Source: a virus
Length of the DNA stretch: 56,326 bases
Strand: one strand, 5' to 3'
Virus record (IMG/VR): IMGVR_UViG_3300018424_000027
Span: 1 to 56,326 of that record
The position numbers were made by a program, and so were the translations under genes. This document shows positions 23,270 to 31,132 of the stretch, piece by piece (the stretch's first letter is position 1; each line of letters starts with the position of its first letter). Below the pieces are notes generated by a model. The model searched no databases, was not told the origin of the DNA, and worked only from the letters and a program-made list of their open reading frames with translations.

Positions 23270-24577
23270 ATGTTAAAATTTTCTAGCTTCCTATCAGAGG
23301 GGAATCTCACATTCGGTGAGATCACTCGTGATGACAGGGCGTTCCGACTAGAATTGTTCTTGAGAAAGTACAAGGGTAACGAACCGTTTGAGTTATCAGC
23401 CGGTGGTACGGTTGTCCTGAAGTATAACGCAGAGATTGAAAAAGCACTCAAGGCAAAAGACAGTAGAACTGCAAACAGCATTGGTCTAGAAGACAATGCA
23501 GGGAACAAAATTTCATTTGGTAAACTAGCAAAGACCAAAGAGTTTGGTGGTGGTCGTGGATCCGGTGGTGGATCTGACAACACTAAAGCAACTGAGTCTG
23601 CACAGTGTGTTTACCTTCAAGCCGTGTGGGACGATCCCACAACTCAGTTCACACCCGAAGCAATCCAGAACGCATACGCTAAAGTTCACGTCGATGCAAC
23701 TGCAGATGAAGTGATGTTAAGAGATGAAAAATGGATTGCATCATCTATTGATGTCGCACGTACTCTACACAAGGTTCTAAAGAAACAGGGAACATATAGT
23801 TTCCATCGTGGATCACCTTGGGTCACTGCTTTGGAAAACAAGTTCAAAGAGTTGAACCGTGCAGAGAAATTATTCCAAGACGTTAATAAGTGGACACCTG
23901 CAGACATCTGGATGGTCAAATCTGGTAAAGAGGGTGCGTATGATATTAAGGGTGCAGGATCCATCAAAGCACTCAATCAAGAATTACTCAAGGCATATGC
24001 AGCACGTGACATTCTTGGTATCTCACTGAAGAAAGCTGCTAGTGGTAAACCTAGAATGACTCAGGTCAACTACAAGAAACCATTTAAACCACCTGTCTTC
24101 CGTACCGTGTCCTACAACAAACGGGGAGACTTCTTTAAGTCAAAGGATGGATACTTAATGGGTAACGGTGGAGTTGAGATCCAGTTCCGTACCTTCCCTA
24201 CATTCCAGTGCGAGATTATCGGTAAGAAGGCAAAGCATGGTAAGGTATCTCAGGGTGGTATTGATGCCGCATTGTATGCGACTACTCGTAATCGTCTTGA
24301 GGTTCGTAAAACAATTGAAGCAGAGATCCGTAGTGACAGGGAAGCGTTCCTTGATAAGTTCTATGGATTCTACACTGGTGCGATTGACAACCCTGTTGAT
24401 CGTCAAACATTTGGCACTAAACTAAAGAACAAAGATTCTAACTGGTTAGTCTCTAAGTACTACGTGACAACTATGTTCACTATGGTCAAAGGTAAAGAGC
24501 AACAACTAATGACCATGTTGTACAGGGTTGCAAAATCACAATCAGCAGACTCAGCAGTTCATCTAAAGGTAATGTAA
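23270..24577 (+). CDS. Putative packaged nuclease-fold protein with capsid-targeting-like N terminus
   Basis: A 435-residue protein. It begins MLKFSSFLSE|G, a short aromatic peptide ending in L-S-E, as in T4 head-targeting peptides cut by protease gp21 after (L/I)xE. The body has ISFGKLAKTKEFGGGRGSGG (81-100), KWTPADIWMV (D212) and DILGISLKKAA (247-257). The last two could be the acidic and (x)xK parts of a PD-(D/E)XK nuclease. It follows a late promoter and a strong CGGAG site. Function is inferred; a virion structural role is the alternative. Confidence 0.7.
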   Translation: MLKFSSFLSEGNLTFGEITRDDRAFRLELFLRKYKGNEPFELSAGGTVVLKYNAEIEKALKAKDSRTANSIGLEDNAGNKISFGKLAKTKEFGGGRGSGGGSDNTKATESAQCVYLQAVWDDPTTQFTPEAIQNAYAKVHVDATADEVMLRDEKWIASSIDVARTLHKVLKKQGTYSFHRGSPWVTALENKFKELNRAEKLFQDVNKWTPADIWMVKSGKEGAYDIKGAGSIKALNQELLKAYAARDILGISLKKAASGKPRMTQVNYKKPFKPPVFRTVSYNKRGDFFKSKDGYLMGNGGVEIQFRTFPTFQCEIIGKKAKHGKVSQGGIDAALYATTRNRLEVRKTIEAEIRSDREAFLDKFYGFYTGAIDNPVDRQTFGTKLKNKDSNWLVSKYYVTTMFTMVKGKEQQLMTMLYRVAKSQSADSAVHLKVM

Positions 24578-24578
24578 C

Positions 24579-25295
24579 ATGGCAAAGTCAAGATATCTAG
24601 AAGACGAAGGGATTCACCTTGCACGAGGTGCAATCTTTGACGTATCCCACATCAATAAGTTTGGTTACAACTCTGCGGTAGGTACGTCCTACGAGACTAT
24701 CACTGATCTGGGAACCAACAACCTACCTACCAGTGCGGCAGTGGTATCGATGGTCTCTGCATCTTCGGCAGACGACGAAGGATCGACAGGTGCGGAGAAG
24801 GTAGAGATTCAAGGTCTGGATGCGAACTATAATCTGCAGACCGAAGAAGTCACTATGAACGGTACGTCTGCAGTGACCACTACCGGAACCTTTCTTCGTG
24901 TGTTTCGAATGAGAGTGACACAGGCAGGAACAGGTGAGGTCAATGCGGGTAATATCACTGCTTCGATTAGTGGTTCGGATGTCGCACTTATTCTAGCAGA
25001 TCAAGGACAGACACTCATGGCAGTGTATACTGTACCGAAGGGTAAGCGAGCATACCTAATCAAGTTTCAGGGATCACTCAGTAAGAACCAAGAGGCAAAC
25101 TTTCAGTTACGTGCTAAGGTCAATGGTGGTGCGTGGAACGTCAAAGGTTTGTGGGGCACGTTTGCTGAATCGGTGAACTATGAATATCCTGTACCTCTAG
25201 AGTTCGACGAAGAGACTGACATTCAGATTCGAGGCAAGGCAGGTGCAACTTCAGAGATGGGTGCAATCTTTGACTTGGTGTTGATGGACGTATAA
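24579..25295 (+). CDS. Virion structural protein (marine T4-like type)
   Basis: A 238-residue beta-rich protein with Ala/Gly/Thr-rich strands: TGAEKVEIQGLDANYNLQTEEVTMNG, FLRVFRMRVTQAGTGEVNAGNI and QTLMAVYTVPKGKRAYL. This pattern is familiar from structural proteins of marine T4-like phages (capsid decoration or fibre-type). It begins MAKSRYLEDEG, not a clear capsid-targeting peptide. It follows the previous gene by one base and overlaps the next by one (TAATG). A late virion gene. Confidence 0.8.
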   Translation: MAKSRYLEDEGIHLARGAIFDVSHINKFGYNSAVGTSYETITDLGTNNLPTSAAVVSMVSASSADDEGSTGAEKVEIQGLDANYNLQTEEVTMNGTSAVTTTGTFLRVFRMRVTQAGTGEVNAGNITASISGSDVALILADQGQTLMAVYTVPKGKRAYLIKFQGSLSKNQEANFQLRAKVNGGAWNVKGLWGTFAESVNYEYPVPLEFDEETDIQIRGKAGATSEMGAIFDLVLMDV

Positions 25296-26515
25296 TGGAA
25301 TTTAGAGAGTTCATCACAGAACAGAAGAACACCCACATGACCCATATTGAGGACAAGGTTCTCTATGGTGGTGTGAACGGTACACGTCAAGCAATCAATG
25401 CACTACGTGAACTGCGTGATATGTTATCTGGTAAAAAGGACGGAAGAGTTTCTGTTAAGTGGGATGGAGCACCCGCAATCTTCTGTGGGCAAGACCCACG
25501 TGATGGTGAGTTCTTTGTAGCAAAGAAAGGTATCTTTGCAAAGAACCCAAAGGTCTATAAGACTAATGCAGAGATCGATGCAGATATGTCTGGTGATCTT
25601 GCATCTAAGATGAAAGCTGCTTTGCAGTATCTACCAGATCTAGGTATCAAGGGTGTGATACAGGGAGACTTCCTGTTCAGTTCAGATGACCTTGAAACCA
25701 AAACAATAGACAAAGAGAAGTACACAGTATTTCACCCCAACACAATCGCATATGCAGTACCCTATGATGCCGCTGCAGAGATACGATCTGCAAAAATCGG
25801 TATAGTGTGGCATACTACATATAACGGTACTACATTCGAAAACATGAAAGCATCGTATGGTGTAAACGTAAAAGGATTCAAAAAATCAAGTAATGTTTGG
25901 TCTCAGGATGCCATGTTGACGGATGCGACTAAAGCAACCATGACGCAAGAGGAGACAGAAGAAGTCAATGGGTATCTATCGCAAGCCGGTAAGTTGTTTA
26001 ACCAAATTTCGGGAACGACTCTTAGGACGCTCGAAGCGAACGAAGATCTCGCAAAACTTATCGAACAATACTACAACACGTATGTACGTGCGGGAACAGT
26101 TATCCCCGATTCAAGAAGACATGTTGCGGGACTTATCCGTTGGATTAAGCAGAAGTATCAGAAGCAAATCGATGCACGAAGCACCGCAAGAGGAAAGAAA
26201 ACACAACAGGACAAATTAGATGCAATCATGGTATTCTTCTCACCTAAGAACAAGGCGAGTCTAATAAAAATGATTGAATTGCAAAAAGTCATCATACTTG
26301 CGAAACTAAAACTTATAAATAAACTTAACAGTTTGAAGAAGATTGATACTTTTGTCAAAACAACGCAAGGGTATAAGGTAACCGGAGAAGAGGGTTACGT
26401 TGCAATCGATATACTTGGTGGTGATGCAGTGAAACTTGTTGATCGTATGGAATTTTCATACAACAACTTTTCACCAGATATACTTAAAGGATGGGATAAA
26501 CCTACGAGGAATTAA
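25295..26515 (+). CDS. KxDG nucleotidyltransferase/ligase-like protein (DUF6267-like), capsid-targeting-like N terminus
   Basis: A 406-residue protein. MEFREFITE|Q matches a capsid-targeting peptide ending I-T-E. The core resembles covalent nucleotidyltransferases (DNA/RNA ligases): SVKWDGAPAIF (K55, motif I KxDG), DGEFFVAKKG (about 70-79) and KGVIQGDFLFS (about 119-129, motif IV-like). The C terminus is helical and basic. It could seal nucleic-acid ends in the infected cell if it travels in the virion. Motif IV has Q in place of the usual E, so activity is uncertain. Confidence 0.7.
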   Translation: MEFREFITEQKNTHMTHIEDKVLYGGVNGTRQAINALRELRDMLSGKKDGRVSVKWDGAPAIFCGQDPRDGEFFVAKKGIFAKNPKVYKTNAEIDADMSGDLASKMKAALQYLPDLGIKGVIQGDFLFSSDDLETKTIDKEKYTVFHPNTIAYAVPYDAAAEIRSAKIGIVWHTTYNGTTFENMKASYGVNVKGFKKSSNVWSQDAMLTDATKATMTQEETEEVNGYLSQAGKLFNQISGTTLRTLEANEDLAKLIEQYYNTYVRAGTVIPDSRRHVAGLIRWIKQKYQKQIDARSTARGKKTQQDKLDAIMVFFSPKNKASLIKMIELQKVIILAKLKLINKLNSLKKIDTFVKTTQGYKVTGEEGYVAIDILGGDAVKLVDRMEFSYNNFSPDILKGWDKPTRN

Positions 26516-26517
26516 AA

Positions 26518-26895
26518 ATGGCGGATAGTCCGTTACGATTCAAACAATTTAGCGAGTCTCCCGACGAGGCATTGTCCATGCAACAACGCATGGCTCGCTC
26601 ACGTGCATTCAAAAAGAACAAAGCAAAGATCGCTATCGGTAGAAAGAGAGCGGCAAAGAAAATTGCTAGTTTGGATGTACTCAAAAAACGTGCACGTAAA
26701 GCTGCACGTGAAGTATTACTCAAGAAGATAACCAAGGACATTCCTAAGTCAGAACTCTCGTTGTCAAAAAGACAGAGTATTGAGAAACAACTAGACAAGA
26801 AGAAAGCGGTTATCGACAAGTTGGCACGTAAGATGATTCCACAAGTTCGCAAGAAAGAACTTGAACGTAAGAAGGGAAATCAAAGTGCCGATTAA
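26518..26895 (+). CDS. Highly basic conserved phage protein
   Basis: A 125-residue protein with about one third Lys/Arg: SMQQRMARSRAFKKNKAKIA, RKRAAKKIASLDVLKKRARK and LARKMIPQVRKKELERKK. The composition suggests binding to packaged DNA. I recall similar proteins next to the KxDG gene in other T4-like marine phages. The N terminus (PLRFKQFSESP) is only a weak capsid-targeting match, with no L/I before xE. It lies between two candidate packaged enzymes. Confidence 0.75.
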   Translation: MADSPLRFKQFSESPDEALSMQQRMARSRAFKKNKAKIAIGRKRAAKKIASLDVLKKRARKAAREVLLKKITKDIPKSELSLSKRQSIEKQLDKKKAVIDKLARKMIPQVRKKELERKKGNQSAD

Positions 26896-28312
26896 AAATT
26901 TCTCGCAGTACCTACTAGAAGAAGAGAGAGAAGTCTACTTTACCTTCGGACGTATGAACCCACCTACCATAGGACATGGTAAGGTGATGGATACTCTTGC
27001 GTCTAAGTCTGGTAAGTCAGATTACAAGGTGTACCTATCTCAGGTATCCAACCCTAAGAAAGATCCGTTGTCCTACTCAGATAAGATCAAACACGTGCGT
27101 AAGATGTTTCCAAAACATGCACGTCAAGTCATCATGGACAAGGACTGTCGCAATGTATTCGACGTTGCAAACAAACTTTACAATGCAGGTTACACCAAGG
27201 TCAACATGGTTGTGGGTGAAGATCGCATCCGTGAGTTTGAAGTTCTCCTGAACAAGTACAACGGTAAGAAGGCACGTCACGGATTCTACAACTTCAAGAG
27301 TATCAATGTGATCTCTGCAGGTGCACGTGATCCAGATGCGGCGGGTGTAGAAGGTATGTCTGCATCTAAGCAACGTGAGAACGCCTCTAAGAATGACTTC
27401 GTTACATTCTCTCAGGGTGTACCAAAAACAATGTCCAACAAGGACGCACGTAAACTATTCAATGATGTGCGTACTGGTATGGGTCTCAAAGAGACTACTG
27501 AATTCAAGAACCACATCTCACTAAAACCTGTTTCTGAAACAAGAGAACAGTACGTACAGGGGGAACTGTATGAGGTCGGTGACACAGTGGTTGTCAAAGA
27601 AAATGACGAACTGGTTACAGTCGCAGTGCTCGGAGCAAATTACGTTATCGTCGAACGCACAGATGGCACTCGACTACGCAAATGGTTGGATGCAGTCGAA
27701 CTCGTTGAAAAGGGAACAGGAAAAAAACAAGACCCAGATATCAAAGATAGAGAGGGAACTCAACCTGCCCGATATCATGCAGGACTAAAGAAGTCCACCA
27801 AGGCAAAGAGAGACGCACACTTCAAGAAGCACGGTAAGAAAGACGATGACGATTCGTCTGCGTACAAACCTGCGCCTGGCGATAAGAGTACAGAGACCAA
27901 ACCTTCGAAGTACACGAAGGCGTTCAAGGATATGTACAACGAGGGTGTAGAGATCTCGTTTGAGATGTGTCTCAATGCAGAGACTACCCCTCAGATGTTA
28001 AAGAGATGGATGTCTAAAACTATACAGAAAAAACAGTATAGTCAAGTTGCAGACTACATCAAGAAACAGATGGAGAAGGACAACAACAGACACTCCCCTG
28101 AGTACTATGCTTCAGAGTTGGTTCGTAAACACGGACTCAAGTTAGATGTCAGAGCACTGGGTAAGATGGTTAAAAACGAAGAGACCGATCCAGTTAAGAA
28201 TGCACGTGCAGACATCGAACGTGAGAAAGAAGCAGATAAGATCAAACACGACAAGTTATTAGATCGTGCACGACTCGCTCGTGCTAAACAAAAAAATAGG
28301 GCAACCAAATGA
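26885..28312 (+). CDS. TxGH nucleotidylyltransferase-like protein with DUF5872-like domain
   Basis: A 475-residue multidomain protein. The N terminus IKNFSQYLLE|E fits a capsid-targeting peptide. Residues 17-170 form a nucleotidylyltransferase fold: FGRMNPPTIGH (21-31, T/HxGH), NMVVGEDR (107-114) and GMSASKQREN (157-166, the ISxTxxR-like motif). Residues about 225-275 look SH3/KOW-like. Residues 296-352 match a small DUF5872-like module (RDAHFKKHGKKDDDDSSAYK...PGD...PSKYTKAFKDMY). A GTG start at 26885 with AGGG upstream overlaps the previous gene. NMN/NaMN or CTP-type substrates are possible. Confidence 0.78.
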   Translation: MPIKNFSQYLLEEEREVYFTFGRMNPPTIGHGKVMDTLASKSGKSDYKVYLSQVSNPKKDPLSYSDKIKHVRKMFPKHARQVIMDKDCRNVFDVANKLYNAGYTKVNMVVGEDRIREFEVLLNKYNGKKARHGFYNFKSINVISAGARDPDAAGVEGMSASKQRENASKNDFVTFSQGVPKTMSNKDARKLFNDVRTGMGLKETTEFKNHISLKPVSETREQYVQGELYEVGDTVVVKENDELVTVAVLGANYVIVERTDGTRLRKWLDAVELVEKGTGKKQDPDIKDREGTQPARYHAGLKKSTKAKRDAHFKKHGKKDDDDSSAYKPAPGDKSTETKPSKYTKAFKDMYNEGVEISFEMCLNAETTPQMLKRWMSKTIQKKQYSQVADYIKKQMEKDNNRHSPEYYASELVRKHGLKLDVRALGKMVKNEETDPVKNARADIEREKEADKIKHDKLLDRARLARAKQKNRATK

Positions 28313-28581
28313 TAGGTTTTAGTAAGTATTTGGAAGAGGGTCGTTATTCTCTATACGATACTCTTGATGTCAAAGAAGCCCCAGATGGCATTGCGGCAAA
28401 AGCAAAGAAGTCTGGTATCTCTCCGGAGACATTGAAGAAGGTATACAATCGTGGAGTCGCTGCATGGAAAACAGGGCATAGACCCGGCACTACACCACAG
28501 CAGTGGGGAATGGCACGAGTCAATGCATTTATAGTTAAAAAGAAGAAGGGTAACCTTAATCACGACAAGGATCTGGCATGA
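28309..28581 (+). CDS. DUF5824-like small protein, capsid-targeting-like N terminus
   Basis: A 90-residue protein. MIGFSKYLEE|G matches an aromatic peptide ending L-E-E. The rest has KSGISPETLKKVYNRGVAAW, KTGHRPGTTPQQWGMARVNAF and DKDL, a small DUF5824-type domain found in phage proteins and usually attached to other enzymes. The ATGA overlap couples it to the nucleotidylyltransferase. The function of the domain is unknown. Confidence 0.78.
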   Translation: MIGFSKYLEEGRYSLYDTLDVKEAPDGIAAKAKKSGISPETLKKVYNRGVAAWKTGHRPGTTPQQWGMARVNAFIVKKKKGNLNHDKDLA

Positions 28582-28856
28582 AGACGTTTAAAGAGTTAAG
28601 AGAGAATTACCGTGTTCTCGCAACTAAAGGTATGGGTGCTGAAACCAAGAACTCTATCAGTGTAGGTAGAGAGGTTGATTTCTACAAGAGTGAGAACGGT
28701 GATAAGAGAGAAGGTAAGATCATTAAGATGGGGCCGAAGAGTTACATCGTTAAGGATTTAAAGAATGGTAAGCAGTATCAGTTCATGTACCATGATCGTG
28801 TAAAAGCAAAAGACCTTTTAAAGAAAGCAGGATACCAACCACCGAGGCCACGATGA
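28578..28856 (+). CDS. Small SH3/KOW-like protein, capsid-targeting-like N terminus
   Basis: A 92-residue protein. MKTFKELRE|N matches the peptide pattern, ending L-R-E. A compact strand-rich domain follows: SVGREVDFYKSENGDKREGKI, IKMGPKSYIVKDLKNGKQYQF, typical of a KOW/SH3 barrel. ATGA overlaps at both ends. Role unknown. Confidence 0.78.
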   Translation: MKTFKELRENYRVLATKGMGAETKNSISVGREVDFYKSENGDKREGKIIKMGPKSYIVKDLKNGKQYQFMYHDRVKAKDLLKKAGYQPPRPR

Positions 28857-30022
28857 GAAGTTTTGATTCCCTAAGAGAAAAGACCCTTACTCCCGCTGAG
28901 AAAAAGAAGCGTGAGGAGATTGCAAAAGCGATTGAGAAAGACAATCCAGACATGCCAATGGATAAGAAAATGGCAATCGCTACTGCACAGGCTAAGAAGG
29001 TTGCGGAGGGTTTCACCCCCAAAGAAATCAAGATGGCAATCGGTGTTGCATCTGACAAACGATATGCGGGTGGTAACTACACTGGTGCGGTCAAGGCAAT
29101 CGAAAAGATCAAGAAAGGTTTGTCTAAGCACAAACAGGTAGCTGCAGTACTTAGAAGTAAGAACGAAGCAGTATCCCCTGCACAACAGGCGGCAATCGCA
29201 ATCTCTAAGAAAGAACGTGGTGAGAAACCTAAGAATGAATGTGCATCTGAGGTTGACTTCAAACCTCATATGATGTATAATCCTAAGACAGGTGAAAGCG
29301 TTATGGCAAAGACCTACGCTGATCATATCAGATTAGACAAGAAAGGTTACACTCACGAGAAACCTAAAGAGACGGTGAAAGAATCTATGTTGAATGAATT
29401 GGCTATGCCTCGTAAAGATTTCGATAAGTTGAAGAAGGGTGATGAAGTCACTATCACTTATGACTCATCTATTCGTAAAGGGACTACTACTACCTTTGTT
29501 GTAAAAGGTAAGTCACGTAGTGCTAAGTACAACGTGGATAAGATCCAGATGTATCCCAAGGGTAAGCCAGGCGGCATGAAGTACTTCCTGTACAGTCGTG
29601 GTGGTAAAGACGCAACACTTGCATTGGGTGACATGGCAGCGGTCATGACCAAAATTGTAAAAGAGGAAGTCGGTAAACCTTTCTCACAGATTCGTGAAGC
29701 ATACTACCGTGGTCAACGTAGGGCAACACCAAAGAAGCAAGAACCACCTAAGATGGGTTCTAAGTCTTCGTCTGGGTATGACCTATATCACAAGTCTTAC
29801 TCTGCGGCAATGCAACACGCATATGCATGGGCGAAGAAGAAGGGACATGAAGTTGATATGGATGATGTAGACCGTCAAGTCGCTATGGGGCCGAAGAAAC
29901 CCTCTGACGGTAAGACCAACAGTTTCACACTGAAACTCAAGGACAATCCTAAAAAGAAACTTGCAGTCCAAGTCTATGGCATGGGTGGTGGCAAGTACGA
30001 ACTGAATACGTATATCACATGA
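28853..30022 (+). CDS. Modular polyprotein-like protein with internal (L/I)xE sites
   Basis: A 389-residue protein of small modules. The head peptide is MRSFDSLRE|K (1-9). A helical region to about 108 contains TPAEKKKREEIAKAIEKDNP and TPKEIKMAIGVASDKRYAGG. KPHMMYNPKTGE...YADHIRLDKKGYTH is at 137-168, a beta module at 184-270, and a C-terminal module (about 305-389) begins SGYDLYHKSYSAAM. Candidate prohead-protease sites sit in the linkers: MLNE|L (182) and FSQIRE|A (282), the latter resembling another head peptide. It may be cut into separate proteins. ATGA overlaps at both ends. Confidence 0.72.
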   Translation: MRSFDSLREKTLTPAEKKKREEIAKAIEKDNPDMPMDKKMAIATAQAKKVAEGFTPKEIKMAIGVASDKRYAGGNYTGAVKAIEKIKKGLSKHKQVAAVLRSKNEAVSPAQQAAIAISKKERGEKPKNECASEVDFKPHMMYNPKTGESVMAKTYADHIRLDKKGYTHEKPKETVKESMLNELAMPRKDFDKLKKGDEVTITYDSSIRKGTTTTFVVKGKSRSAKYNVDKIQMYPKGKPGGMKYFLYSRGGKDATLALGDMAAVMTKIVKEEVGKPFSQIREAYYRGQRRATPKKQEPPKMGSKSSSGYDLYHKSYSAAMQHAYAWAKKKGHEVDMDDVDRQVAMGPKKPSDGKTNSFTLKLKDNPKKKLAVQVYGMGGGKYELNTYIT

Positions 30023-30531
30023 AGACGTTTAACGAACACTGCGAATGTGGATCTGAGTCCAAACTAGTTGAGGACAATCCATATCGTGTAGGATCTCAGA
30101 AATACTTCGAGTACTGGCGTGAGAAACGTGAACAGTATCAAAACGGTGATATTGAGATTCAACCAAACGAAGTAGACATCATGGAATCAAATCTTGGTGA
30201 GTTCGCAGACTTCAACGGTGAACACGTTGCACTGGACTGTATCTTCGAAGAAGAGAAGCAACCAGAACTGAACAAACCAAAGGCAGGTGGCCCGAAGAAG
30301 TACTACGTGTACGTCAAGGATCCATCTACTGGTAACATTAAGAAAGTGTCATGGGGTGATACGACTGGACTCAAGGTCAAGTTGAATGATCCCGAAGCAC
30401 GTAAGTCATTCGCTGCACGTCACAAGTGTGCACAACAGAATGACAAAACTTCTGCGGCATACTGGGCATGTAGATTGCCTAGATACGCAAAGCAACTAGG
30501 ATTAAGTGGTGGTGGAAACTTCTTCTGGTAG
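30019..30531 (+). CDS. Phage protein with conserved GDTTGL...SFAARHKC domain
   Basis: A 170-residue protein. The N terminus MKTFNEHCE resembles the head peptides of its neighbours, but with H where L/I is expected; LVE (16-18) and LGE (59-61) are possible cut sites. The C-terminal domain (94-170) has KYYVYVKDPSTGNIKKVSWGD, TTGLKVKLNDPEARKSFAARHKC and YWACRLPRYAKQLGL, a small module known from marine phages and giant viruses. Two Cys and a His could bind zinc. Function unknown. Confidence 0.75.
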   Translation: MKTFNEHCECGSESKLVEDNPYRVGSQKYFEYWREKREQYQNGDIEIQPNEVDIMESNLGEFADFNGEHVALDCIFEEEKQPELNKPKAGGPKKYYVYVKDPSTGNIKKVSWGDTTGLKVKLNDPEARKSFAARHKCAQQNDKTSAAYWACRLPRYAKQLGLSGGGNFFW

Positions 30532-30796
30532 ACCATATACTCAATATGAGTTGATGAACGGAGATGTTCTAAGATCATTTGATATACACAGTAATCCATT
30601 GGATTACGTTTGGCATATGGATAGTGAGGACAGGTATGTCTATATTGAAAAGACTGGACAAGGTTGGAAATTCCAGTTTGACAACGAACTCCCTAGATTA
30701 TTAAACAAGGGTGACAAGTTGTTTATACCAAAAATGACCTTTCATAGAGTCATAAAAGGTGAAGATCAACTAGTCGTAAGAATTAAAACTGTATAA
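30506..30796 (+). CDS. Cupin-like protein
   Basis: A 96-residue protein with WHMDSEDRYVYIEKTGQGWKF, then PRLLNKGDKLFIPKMTFHRVIKG. This is the two-motif layout of a single cupin barrel with candidate metal ligands H and D/E in motif 1 and H in motif 2. It starts at one of three tandem GTG codons (30506, 30509, 30512), overlapping the previous gene. A late promoter lies at its stop codon. Function unknown. Confidence 0.7.
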   Translation: MVVETSSGRPYTQYELMNGDVLRSFDIHSNPLDYVWHMDSEDRYVYIEKTGQGWKFQFDNELPRLLNKGDKLFIPKMTFHRVIKGEDQLVVRIKTV

Positions 30797-30799
30797 ATA
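30792..30799 (+). promoter_or_regulatory. T4-type late promoter
   Basis: TATAAATA overlaps the stop of the cupin-like gene, 40 bases before ATG 30839. Confidence 0.75.
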
Positions 30800-30838
30800 G
30801 AAGTATATTTGTACTTTATTAAATGGGAAAGTCCTCAC

Positions 30839-31120
30839 ATGGCAGCAGAAACACAAGCTAAACGTCTCGATAGGATCGAGGGTAAAATAGATAAACTTTC
30901 AGACGCAATGATCAGTCTGGCGAGAGCGGAAGAGAAGTTGATAGCGATTGAAAAAAACAATCACGCTAACTTCGATAGGATGAACCGCTTCTCTCAAAAG
31001 TTAGATCAGATAGAGACGAAGGTAAACGAGAATGCTCACACAGTGGGGATTATAAATAAAGTTGCATGGGTCACCACATCAATACTGATTGGTGGTCTTA
31101 TAAAAATGTTTTGGTTCTAA
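30839..31120 (+). CDS. Coiled-coil protein with C-terminal membrane helix (XhlA-like)
   Basis: A 93-residue protein. The coiled coil (AKRLDRIEGKIDKLSDAMISL ... RFSQKLDQIETKVNEN) is followed by VAWVTTSILIGGLIKMFWF as a C-terminal membrane segment. This layout is that of XhlA-type haemolysin/holin-accessory proteins. ATG 30839 follows the late promoter. It may take part in lysis with the lysozyme at 46425, or be a virion protein. Confidence 0.75.
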   Translation: MAAETQAKRLDRIEGKIDKLSDAMISLARAEEKLIAIEKNNHANFDRMNRFSQKLDQIETKVNENAHTVGIINKVAWVTTSILIGGLIKMFWF

Positions 31121-31132
31121 CGGAGACTAACA

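Noticed and set aside
22745-23583. Long minus-strand open frames opposite the exonuclease and the 23270 gene
   Set aside because: They lie opposite strongly supported plus-strand genes, lack ribosome sites and have low-complexity composition (Ser/Leu/Pro).
26314-26321. TATAAATA inside the KxDG protein gene
   Set aside because: In mid-coding sequence (encoding about L-I-N-K), with no gene start near; likely chance.
31051-31058. TATAAATA inside the XhlA-like gene
   Set aside because: Within coding sequence 75 bases before the next gene; possible, but no independent support, so not listed as a promoter.
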